From Pelomonas cellulosilytica (lineage in GTDB: Bacteria > Pseudomonadota > Gammaproteobacteria > Burkholderiales > Burkholderiaceae_C), in assembly GCF_021353265.1 (NCBI RefSeq), contig NZ_JAJTWU010000002.1, positions 744,001-808,000 of the forward strand: DNA of 64,000 nt, given 5' to 3'. Positions 18,001-26,300 of this stretch are shown here, in pieces. A model generated the notes under the pieces. That model did not search any database and had not been told where the DNA came from. It saw only the letters and a program-made list of their open reading frames with translations. How positions within the stretch are numbered: position 1 is the first letter of the stretch; each line of letters starts with the position of its first letter. Position numbers and translations under genes: made by a program.

Positions 18001-21000
18001 ATCAAGGCACACTGCCTCCGCCCGCCGGCCCCTTGGGCTTCACGGCTAAGGCGCAGCCGGCCGGCCGAGTACTGCTGGCCTGGCAGTCTGTCGATGAAGC
18101 CACTAGCTATCAGATCTATCGCCAAACCCCTGGCCAATCGAACCTTGAGCCTCTGGGGCGAACGAGTGGTGTCAGCTACATAGACTCGACCAGTCTGGAC
18201 GGCACCTACAAATACGCTTTGGCTGCCGTGCGCCAGGCCAATGGCCAGGAGTCGCTGTCAGCCCAGACCTCACCGGTCGAGGTGATCGCCATCTCGAGCG
18301 GGCCTGGCGCGCCGCAAAATCTGACGGCGCGCCTGACCGGGCAGGGCATCTATGCAAGCTGGCAGGCGCCACTGGCAAGCCAGGTCGACTCCTACAACCT
18401 TTATCGTGCGGGTGGCACAGCGATTACCGCGACTGCGGGCCTGACGCCGCTTAAAACCAAGATCCGCTCGCTCGCCACCTACGACACCAATCCATCCCCC
18501 CAGGAGGGCGCGTATGCCGTTACGGCTGTCGATGCGGCGGGCAATGAGTCGGCGATGTCCAGCTCGATCTACCTCAATGCCAGCTTGCTGCCGGTGCGCA
18601 ACCTGCGCATCGAGCAGATTGGCAATGTACAGCCGACATTGAGTTGGCAGGCGCCGAACGGCAACCTCTCGGGCTATCAGGTTTACGTCGGCCCGGATGA
18701 CAGCAGAGTCCGCATCACGCCAAGACCAATCGCGGCGCTCAGCTTTGTCGATACCGGCTTCACCTCGGGTGAGCGCCGCTACACGGTCGCCTCGGTGGAT
18801 GCCAATGGCGTCGAGATGCCCCGAAGCCTGACACTTCCGAACACGGCGGTACAGATTGCCAGTGGCTTGCCGCTCAAGCGCGGCGTCATGAACCGAATAC
18901 AGGTGCAAGTCGGCAATCTTTCAACCCAGGGACTGAGCAATGCGCGTGTCGTCGTGCGAGTGCCGGTCGACAAGAACTCGACCGAGTTCAAGGAGCATCG
19001 CTCGGACGCGTTCGATCTGGCTGCGTCAGACACGCGACTCATCTCGCTCATCATCGGCGGACATGCTGATATGCCGAGCGTGGTGAATGCCCAGTTGGGC
19101 CTTGAGATTGCGCCCAATGAAGGAGAACTCGTCAAGATCGCCAGGGATCAGCGCATGGAGGTCGTTGACGGAGCGCTAGTGGTTGGCATGTCGACCGAGG
19201 AATTCGTGCGCGGCGGCGAAGGCAAGCTGAAGCTGTCGATCGAGAACACCAGCGATGTCGAGATCGAGTTCCTTACAGCGACTGGTAACGGTAGCGCAGA
19301 TTCGAATGAGTTGCGCTTCAAGATCCTTGACCTGGACGGAAATCTACTGGCCACGCAGCCATACCGCCAGGTCTTCGGTGCCAACGTAGTTACGCTGACG
19401 AACGGCCAAACTGTCGCACGAGTCGCCGCTGGTAGCAGTTATCAATCGGATCTGTTCAAACTCAACGTCCCGACCTCGAGCCCGAACGTAGTACGCGTTG
19501 TCCTTGAAGTCGACAAGCTGCGCTACCACTCCGGCCAGTCAGACGAAATCACGATCACGGGCCGCGGCTCGGAGCGCCAGGTGTCGCTCCTTGACACAGC
19601 CTATGTGGGCGAGGTCACCAACGTGACGCCGGTCAGCTCTTTCGGTGACCAAGACATTGTCATTACCGGTCGAGCGCGGGGCCGTGCAGGAGAACAGTTG
19701 CTGCCCAACACGCGCCTCAAGCTGATCTTGAATCAGCAGGGTTTCGAGCGCAGCTTCATGGTTGTCACTGACGCACAGGGACAGTTCACGTACACATTCA
19801 AGCCGACTCTGACCGACGCGGGCCTCTACAAAGTCAGCGCCGTACACCCAGACATCACCGACCGGCCGGAGCAAAAAGCATTCACGGTCAACCGAGTGAC
19901 TGTCGGACCGAGCCCTTATCGCCTCGATCTTGCGAAAAACTATCCGTTCACGATTCCTTTCACGGCCAAGGCCGGACCGGGTACTGCGGCGACCAATCTG
20001 CGTCTCTTGCTTGATCCGGCCAGCCAGCCCACTGGACAGATTCCGGCGGGACTGACGATCCAGCTGCCCAACCCGGTCAATTTGGCCGAGAAGCAGACCT
20101 TGAACTTGCCCGTGCAATTCCTTGCCTCGCAAGACGCGCAACCGAGTGGCACGCTGCTGTTGCAGGTCATCAGCGACGAGCACCAGGGCGCGCCTTTCGG
20201 CGTCCTGACAGTCAACTATGTGCTCAGCGAGGCTAAGCCCTTTCTGATTAGTACGCCGAATTTCGTAGAAAGTGGTATGTCGCAGGGCGGCACTCAGCTT
20301 GAGTCACTCGTTCTGCAGAACCGTGGGTTGATGGAGGCGACCAACTTGCGCTTCACGTTGACGAAGCCGGATGGCCAGACCCCCGCGCCTGCTTGGGCCG
20401 CCATCACCAGCCAGACGGGTGGAAGCCTGGCCGTTGGAGAGTTGCGCACGATAGATCTGAGCTTTGCGCCGCCGTCCGGCACCCCTGAGGGCGTCTATGA
20501 GTTTCGCCTCAATTACGTTGGCGACAACGTACCGACGGGATTCGTCAATGTCTATGTCAGCCTGACGCAGAGCGGCAAGGGGCATGTGCTATTCAAGGCA
20601 AGCGACATGTACACCGCCACGGTGGGAAAGGACGGCAAGCTGATTCAAGGTCTGGCTGGTGCGACAGTCCTCTTGCAAAACGAGGACGTAGCTACTGTCA
20701 CCGAGGAATTGACGAGTGACGCGGCAGGCGAAGCGCTGTTCCAAAACGTCCCGGCTGGTCGCTACAAGTTCAAGGTCAAGGCCAATAACCACCAGGAGAT
20801 TAGCGGGCGCCTGTCAGTCAAACCCGGTATCACGCTCAACCAGCCAGTGTTTCTCAACTACAACCTGGTCACCGTTGAATGGAGCGTACGTGAGGTGCCG
20901 ATACAGGATCGCTACGAGGTCACTCTCAACGCTACGTTCGAGACCGATGTGCCTGCTGCCGTTGTGATCATGCAGCCATCTAGCATCAACCTGCCGAAGA

Positions 21001-21503
21001 TGAACGCGGGCGACGTCTATTACGGCGAATTGAGCTTGACCAACTACGGCTTGATTCGCGCCGAGAACGTGCGGCAAAAGCTACCGCAGAGCGATGCGTT
21101 CTTTCGCTTCGAGTTCCTGACCGAAGTGCCGGCGACGATTGAGGCCAAACAACGCCTCACCATCCCATACCGCGTTGTGGCACTTTCGTCGCTCGAAGCT
21201 TCGGCAAGCAGCGGCCAAGCCTCCGGTGGTGGTTGCTACAGCTACAGCAATAACACCTCGGTTGCCTATGAATCGAAGTGCCCAAGCGGTACCAACAAGG
21301 GTTCCACCGGCTCATCTTGGTTCAGCGGCAGCAACAGCTCCTGCGGCGGTGGTGCGGGGGGAGGCGGCGGCGGTGGAGGTGGCGGAGGCGGTGGAGGAGG
21401 CGGCGGAGGCGGAGGCGGCGGTGGAAGCGGTAGTTCCACGCCGATCAAGCTGAAGGGCAAGAAGTGTGTGTATGTGCCCAAGGGTTCGAGGTGCGAATCG
21501 TGA
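15015..21503 (+). CDS. Giant secreted NIDO-like/PKD/Fn3/CARDB-like protein with polyglycine tail
   Basis: The 2162-aa product opens with a signal peptide (residues 1-27, LIALLCGLFVHVAAAG). Residues ~28-200 resemble a NIDO-type extracellular domain (YPIGFTFKYYGVERTQFYV, FVFWDDLRTD, LIVQWTNQ). A PKD domain lies at ~415-495 (PLTVTFDNRSTG, YLWNFGDG). Fn3-like units follow at ~685, ~1000 and ~1097, then Ig/CARDB-like repeats and an SdrD/CNA-B-like turn near 1885 (GATVLLQNEDVATVTEEL). A glycine run at about 2109-2135 precedes a Cys-containing end. No membrane anchor or sortase signal is seen. It lies five bases before the first Rhs gene, so the two are very probably cotranscribed. A surface scaffold or adhesin exported with the toxin is an inference. 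Confidence 0.85.
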   Translation: MAAFVARIVKILIALLCGLFVHVAAAGIDTQLFGDDASNGPYPIGFTFKYYGVERTQFYVSTNGLLKFTGASTDYSNSCLPSGSHPNTIFVFWDDLRTDSPNNPTGKIHYQTVGEAPNRKLIVQWTNQYFYGSNLPMGTFQAVLSEGSNQISLQYRYLRDTRSTGTEATIGIQGGNGENVQVGCNAVNSIAGGQAISFTPDSAGTQYVMDKAAAYDFIDISGLTAAAPEPMGRYTSTAPVWRWSGIPDLNTYQIEVQTDTGAIVVPAQTLGNVDSFTWSAGYEAGKTYLVRIRGSVNNGGTWEAWSAFSSPTTIDQTPPTAQVSSLTQISANAIDLRYSAVDPGGEVGSIRVQIAGNPEFTSPLVNELLPSGSTSYTYGAAVPGQRLYARVIATDAAGNSSAPSNALDVLVVPAPTADFSPSVGSGEAPLTVTFDNRSTGQASSYLWNFGDGRTSSVAAPNIRYEDAGTFNVTLRAVGVGGFTDKTVSIVVTPDVTRPNVTSVTIDGVVIAGAVTLQQTKALRFSASDASGVTSVSARFAGQPLAVESLGGGNYQLSLNPEAVPNGDYVLELMVVDRPGNSSTATVPVRVDLPPPPAPVLQANLPTKTNRAGVTVVGTTQFGTEARLLLNGAEATDWVPVQNQRFEIGLTLIEGANRITAIVRNSRDRSPVSAELLVTLDTSKPRAPGSLTTSAFAQGKVRLAWQPSQDAAAVGYVILRAAGPFEDVAQATRVNGTPVAGSSFDDVPPTDGIYFYRVASINQLGTLSLLSNLAQAVADNTPPKINAVAFTPQGKMDVATGRYGQGRVDLRVTFSEALQGDPYVALAPNGSAPIVIQLAHSEALIYTGSFVIDANTPSGVATLLFSGRDEAGNRGTEIVGDATLKIDTMGPVLAAIAVTPAQPIKYQTGNVLLAQLTFDKALAAAPQVRYLLSGALRTPTAIGDVVQIDPKTYRVSFTLPNDAGQGAPEFLSFSFQALDDLANSSSRVAAQNRFQVYQGTLPPPAGPLGFTAKAQPAGRVLLAWQSVDEATSYQIYRQTPGQSNLEPLGRTSGVSYIDSTSLDGTYKYALAAVRQANGQESLSAQTSPVEVIAISSGPGAPQNLTARLTGQGIYASWQAPLASQVDSYNLYRAGGTAITATAGLTPLKTKIRSLATYDTNPSPQEGAYAVTAVDAAGNESAMSSSIYLNASLLPVRNLRIEQIGNVQPTLSWQAPNGNLSGYQVYVGPDDSRVRITPRPIAALSFVDTGFTSGERRYTVASVDANGVEMPRSLTLPNTAVQIASGLPLKRGVMNRIQVQVGNLSTQGLSNARVVVRVPVDKNSTEFKEHRSDAFDLAASDTRLISLIIGGHADMPSVVNAQLGLEIAPNEGELVKIARDQRMEVVDGALVVGMSTEEFVRGGEGKLKLSIENTSDVEIEFLTATGNGSADSNELRFKILDLDGNLLATQPYRQVFGANVVTLTNGQTVARVAAGSSYQSDLFKLNVPTSSPNVVRVVLEVDKLRYHSGQSDEITITGRGSERQVSLLDTAYVGEVTNVTPVSSFGDQDIVITGRARGRAGEQLLPNTRLKLILNQQGFERSFMVVTDAQGQFTYTFKPTLTDAGLYKVSAVHPDITDRPEQKAFTVNRVTVGPSPYRLDLAKNYPFTIPFTAKAGPGTAATNLRLLLDPASQPTGQIPAGLTIQLPNPVNLAEKQTLNLPVQFLASQDAQPSGTLLLQVISDEHQGAPFGVLTVNYVLSEAKPFLISTPNFVESGMSQGGTQLESLVLQNRGLMEATNLRFTLTKPDGQTPAPAWAAITSQTGGSLAVGELRTIDLSFAPPSGTPEGVYEFRLNYVGDNVPTGFVNVYVSLTQSGKGHVLFKASDMYTATVGKDGKLIQGLAGATVLLQNEDVATVTEELTSDAAGEALFQNVPAGRYKFKVKANNHQEISGRLSVKPGITLNQPVFLNYNLVTVEWSVREVPIQDRYEVTLNATFETDVPAAVVIMQPSSINLPKMNAGDVYYGELSLTNYGLIRAENVRQKLPQSDAFFRFEFLTEVPATIEAKQRLTIPYRVVALSSLEASASSGQASGGGCYSYSNNTSVAYESKCPSGTNKGSTGSSWFSGSNSSCGGGAGGGGGGGGGGGGGGGGGGGGGGGSGSSTPIKLKGKKCVYVPKGSRCES
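21343..21438 (+). repeat. GGN/GGC repeat encoding a polyglycine run
   Basis: About 25 consecutive glycine codons (mainly GGC, GGA and GGT mixtures) follow SSCGGGAG near the C-terminus of the giant protein. Codon mixing shows it is not a pure slippage tract. A shorter glycine-rich stretch also followed by Cys (GGGSGGGGGGCW) occurs in the next protein at 21790-21850. Confidence 0.8.
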
Positions 21504-21508
21504 GTTGT

Positions 21509-23365
21509 ATGAATCGATTGCTTCAGAGCGCGCTGATGGCTTGCTTCGCGCTGAGCGCGGCGACGGTGGCGGCGCAGCAAGGCACGCATGACGTGGTCGT
21601 CGGTGTGCCCAACGGATACCTCACGATCAAGTCAGACGATCTGAGCGTCGTCACCACATCAGGTCCTGTGCGCTGGATGCGCATCTGGGACGGCCAGGAG
21701 TGGCGCTTCAATCCACATTGGGAGAGCCTCTCACAAAGCTGGAAGAACCTGACCGGCTCAAAAGCCGCTGACACGACTGCCGGAACGCAGGGCGGCAGTG
21801 GAGGAGGCAGCACGTCTGCAGGCGGAGGATCGGGCGGTGGTGGCGGTGGCTGCTGGGTGCTGGTCGACGAAGACTGGCAGCCGTCGACTGGCACCGCCGT
21901 AATTGGCGGGGTTCCCGATGCCGGCCCGGTGCTTGCCGCCCGCACGGCTCCGTTCAATCGGTTGATGGGGGAGGCATCGGGAGACTATCCCCCGCCGGTG
22001 CGCGTCAATGTCGACTTTGCTGCACTGTGCGGCGGCGCCAGTGGCTCCGCCTTCGTCGACGTCGAGGGTATCCGCCGTGCTAATGAGCTCTATCTTGGTG
22101 AATCAGGTCGGTATGCCTTTGACAACCGAACCGGGCTCGAGAAGCGTTTGATTCGCATGCTTCAGTCAGCTAGCACAGCCGCGATCGATGAGGCAGTGGT
22201 GGGCGGCCAATACCCGCTCAATGTTCTGGACAACCAGAAGGGGTACCGCTGGACTGACAGGGCCGGTGACTGGATTGACTACAACGTGCAGGGACAGATC
22301 GTCTCCTACGGTGATCGCAACGACAACGTCGTTTGGATGTTGAGAGACACCACTGGGAAGATGCGCGCAGTGCTTGATGCGGCAGGGCGGGTTGTCTACA
22401 GCCTTCACTACGCAGGCGATCTCGTCACCGAGGTCCGGGACTATCCAGTTGCCGGCTACGCATTGGATCTTCCGGCGCGCAGCGTGCGCTATGCCTATGA
22501 CGAGCGTAACCGCCTGAACAAAGTGACAGATGCTCGTGGGAACACGCTGGCCTACGACTATGACGCCTCCAACCGCCTAATTCGCGTGATTGACCAGGAA
22601 GGGCGTGTTGAGCAGTTCTCCTACCAAGGGGACACGGTTGCCAAGCGCACCGCGCCGGATGGTGGTGAGACTGAATACCTCTTCGAATACGACGATGTCA
22701 ACAAGCAGTTCGCGAGCAAGGTCACTGGCCCGGAGACCGATGCCGGGCGTAGGGTTGAGCACTTCACGCACAACCGCGTGGGCAAACTGGTTCGCTACAT
22801 CGTCAACGGCCGTACCGAGAATGAAGTTCGCTTCGACACTGCCAACCGCATCGAGATCTCGACCAACCTGCGAGGGTTCACTACGCGTGTCACGCGGGAT
22901 GAGTTCGAGCAGGTTGTCAAGGTCGAACTGCCGGGTGGTGCGACGCGTACCAGCAAGTATTCGCCACTGCACCTGCAGCTGACGGAATACGTGGACGAGG
23001 CTGGGGTCAAGACGACTTACGAACACGACGCCCGGGGCAATCTGCAGAAGAGGACCGAGGCGGTCGGTACACCCGAAGAGCGTGTCACCGAGTACGAAAC
23101 CAACGCGTTGGGGCAACTCGTGCGCTACACGCGCAAGGGCCGGCTCGAGAAGAACGGGGTGCAGACGCCCGATGCGAGCTGGACCTTCGAGTACAACCAG
23201 CTTGGCCAGGTCAAGAAGACCACCGATCCGGAGGGACATATCCGGGAGTACGTCTACAACCGTGCCGGCGAGCTCGTGCAGCACGTCGATCCCCGCCGCA
23301 ACACGACCACGTACACGGTGGACGCACTTGGCAACCTGCTCAAGGCGGTGAGCCCGACACCATGA
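21509..23365 (+). CDS. Secreted Rhs/YD-repeat protein (upstream half of a split Rhs)
   Basis: I chose ATG 21509 because it gives a signal peptide (MNRLLQSALMACFALSAATV). The 618-aa product has a glycine-rich linker (~95-115), then DYNVQGQIVSYGDRNDNVVW followed by a ladder of YD/RHS repeats (YDERNRLNKVTDARGNTLAY, YDASNRLIRVIDQEG, ...) to the end. It stops after a repeat (YTVDALGNLLKAVSPTP) with no core-closing RHS motif or toxin. The stop overlaps the ATG of the next Rhs gene by four bases. It therefore probably supplies part of the Rhs shell in trans, or the two arose by splitting of one gene. Confidence 0.85.
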   Translation: MNRLLQSALMACFALSAATVAAQQGTHDVVVGVPNGYLTIKSDDLSVVTTSGPVRWMRIWDGQEWRFNPHWESLSQSWKNLTGSKAADTTAGTQGGSGGGSTSAGGGSGGGGGGCWVLVDEDWQPSTGTAVIGGVPDAGPVLAARTAPFNRLMGEASGDYPPPVRVNVDFAALCGGASGSAFVDVEGIRRANELYLGESGRYAFDNRTGLEKRLIRMLQSASTAAIDEAVVGGQYPLNVLDNQKGYRWTDRAGDWIDYNVQGQIVSYGDRNDNVVWMLRDTTGKMRAVLDAAGRVVYSLHYAGDLVTEVRDYPVAGYALDLPARSVRYAYDERNRLNKVTDARGNTLAYDYDASNRLIRVIDQEGRVEQFSYQGDTVAKRTAPDGGETEYLFEYDDVNKQFASKVTGPETDAGRRVEHFTHNRVGKLVRYIVNGRTENEVRFDTANRIEISTNLRGFTTRVTRDEFEQVVKVELPGGATRTSKYSPLHLQLTEYVDEAGVKTTYEHDARGNLQKRTEAVGTPEERVTEYETNALGQLVRYTRKGRLEKNGVQTPDASWTFEYNQLGQVKKTTDPEGHIREYVYNRAGELVQHVDPRRNTTTYTVDALGNLLKAVSPTP

Positions 23366-26300
23366 AGTGTTTCATCGAGATCAAGAACATGGCCAGCGCG
23401 AAAGTGAAGCTCCTGCTGGGCGTAGCCGCCATCCTTGTGGGCGGCGCAGCCTATGCGGAGCAGTACCCGGTCAAACTGCAGTCGGGCTACACCCAGGTCT
23501 ATGCAGGCCAGGAGGTTCAGTTCCGCGTCATACAGCCACAGATACCAGGCAACGTGCTCTACGAAGCCTTGACTGTGATGCCAGGCAATTGCCGTTACCT
23601 GGGCAATTTCGGTTTTGCTGACAACGTACCGCTGACCGTGGGCAATGTTGCCTGCCGGTTCGAGTATCCAGGTACCTACCAGCTGCGAGGCTACGGTGGG
23701 ATCGTCCAGGATGTTGTCTACCCGAATAGTGGCATTCGCAGGGAAGCGACATGGTTCAGCGACTCCAGGAGTAACGAGGAGATCACGCTGACGGTGCTGC
23801 CTCAGTTGCGGCCGACCATCACTCTGACGCTGCCAGAGAGTCGTGTCGTCATCGGTCGGCCCGCGCGCTTCACGGCGCACCTGACGGGCCTCGATCCTGC
23901 AGTGCCACTGGCCGGCGCGATCATGATCTCCGGCAGCGGCACGACGGGTCTGGCCTTCGCCAGCGGCACGCAGACGTTGTTTGAGGTCGACGCCCAGGGC
24001 AATGTCAGCGGCGAGTTCGTGCCAGGCACTGCCGGCACTTTCCGCTTCACGGCCCAGCTGTATCGCAAGTCCGATTCCTACGCCAGCGTCTATGCGACCC
24101 CCGTTGATCTGATCGTCGACAAGGGTGGGAGCCGTGTGAATCTCGCCAGCTCAGTGCCGGTGGCCCATGGCAAGCAAGAGGTGATCCTCAGCGGCAAGGT
24201 TGAAGGCACCAACCCGACCGGCTGGGTGCAGGTTGTCAGTGGGACCTCGACCGTCGGCACCGGATACCTTGACGCGTCGGGCAACTATGCTGTTCGCACC
24301 ACCCTGGCGGCCGGCGCCTACAGTCTGATTGCCAAGTACGGCGGTGATAGCAACCATGCGCCGAGCGAGTCGACGCCGCTCCCGCTAGCCGCCGACAACG
24401 CTGGCGCGTCGAACGTGGCGCTGCGCACATCGCTCAAGGACGTCGCGGCTGGCAAACCGACGGTGTTGGTGGCGAGTGTGGCGGGCAGCCGGCCCGGCGG
24501 TTTTGTCAGCTTCTTTGAGGGGGCCAACCTGCTCGGTCGAGCGCCCGTCATCGACGGCGTGGCCATGCTCTCTGTCAGCTTCGCCGCTTCGGGTGCACAT
24601 GAGGTGCGGGCTGAGTACGAGGGCGACGCCAACAACGTGGCGAGCAGCTCGGGAGCCTTGCCGGTGAGCGTGGCCGATGCTCCGCCGGCCAACTTGGGCA
24701 CCAACGAGCGCAAGTACAGCTACGACAAGGTCGGCAACCTGATCTCGGCAACCGACAAGCGAGGCAACTCACTGCAGGCCGCCTACGACGCGATGAACCG
24801 CCCCGTTGCGGCGGTCAACGCTGTGGGTGGCCTGAGCCGCACGCGCTACAACGGGCAGGGCCTGCCTGTCAGCCAGACGGACGCCGATGGCCGTGGCGAG
24901 ACGGCCGAGTTCGACAACTTCCTGCGCCTCATTCGTCAGGTCGACGGGCTGGGCAACCGGACCGAGTACGGCTACGAGATCGCCGACGGTTCGAGCAGTG
25001 GCCTGCCCGGATCGCTGCAGGAACCCACGGAGATCCGCTATCCGACTTTCACGAAGCGCGTGCGCTTCGACGCGCTGGAGCAGCCGACCAGCGAAACGCT
25101 GCTGAACCCGAACCCGCTTGGTACGGAAGGTTTGGTATCCGGTCGCACCTACGACGCACGCGGCCTTGTCAAAACGGAGACCGACGCGAACGGCAAGACG
25201 AGCAAGTTCGAATACGACGAACTCGGTCGACTGACGGTGCGTGAAGACAGCCTCGGCAACAAAACACAGGCCAGCTATGACGCGCGCGGCAACCTGCTGA
25301 CCATCACGGACCCGAACGGGAACGTCACGCGCTTCGAGTACGACCGCAACGACCGCGTCGTCAAGGAAATCCTGCCGCTCGGCCAGACCACCTCCTTCAC
25401 CTACGACGCCGCCGGCAACGTCGAATCGCGCACCGATGCATCCGGCCGCAAGCTTGCACACGTCTACGACGCCCTTGACCGCGTCAAGGAGAGCCGGCTG
25501 TACGACGCAGGCGGCCAACTGCAGCGCACGACCCAGCTGAGCTGGGACACGGAAGACAACCTGATCGGCTGGACCGACACCGATGCGACCCGTCCTGCCG
25601 GCCAGCAGACCAGCAGCGGCGTGCTCACCTATGACGAGGCCCACCGCAAGCGCTCAGAAAACGTGACCGTGCCCGACCCCGCCGGCGGCACGTACACCCT
25701 GCGCTATGGGTACGAGTACACGCTGGAGGGCCTCAAGAGGCGCCTGACCTGGCCCGACGGCACGGCCATCGACTACGACTACAGCGTCCATGGCGAACTC
25801 CAGTCGGTCGCGATCCCCGGCGAAGGCAGCATCAACGTCACCGACTTCAAGTGGCTGGCGCCAAGCAAGCTGATATTGCCCGGCGGCGGCGCCAAGGAGA
25901 AGAGCTACGACGGCCTGCTCAACCTGCAGACGCTCAAGGTCAAAAACCCGGGCCAGCAAACCGTGCTGGACGTCGCAAATAGCTACGGCAAGCTGCAGGA
26001 GCTGAAGACCAGCCAGCGCACCGACACGGTCGGCACGGCGAGCAGCAACCGCGACAGCAGCTTCACCTATGACGACGAAGGCCGCCTGAAAGAAGCGCAG
26101 ACGAGCGGCAGCTTCGGCAACGAGGTGGAGGTGTTCACGCTGGACGCCGCCGGCAACCGCATCGCGCACAGCCGCGTCAGCGGCGCGTGGAGCTATGACG
26201 CCAACAACCGCCTCAAGACGCGCGGCACTGGCGCCAACGCGACGACCTACGACTACGACGATGCCGGCAACCTGACGCGCAGGATGGAAGCGGGCGGCAA

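Noticed and set aside
16965-18137. 390-codon minus-strand open frame
   Set aside because: It is antisense to the Fn3 region of the giant protein and has no recognisable motif; such frames are common in GC-rich coding DNA.
21266-21589. Minus-strand open frame with a long polyproline run
   Set aside because: It is the antisense shadow of the polyglycine-coding stretch of the giant secreted protein.
22500-26300. Periodic repeats that could suggest a CRISPR or tandem DNA array
   Set aside because: They are degenerate YD/RHS protein repeats within open frames; DNA copies differ and there are no spacers.
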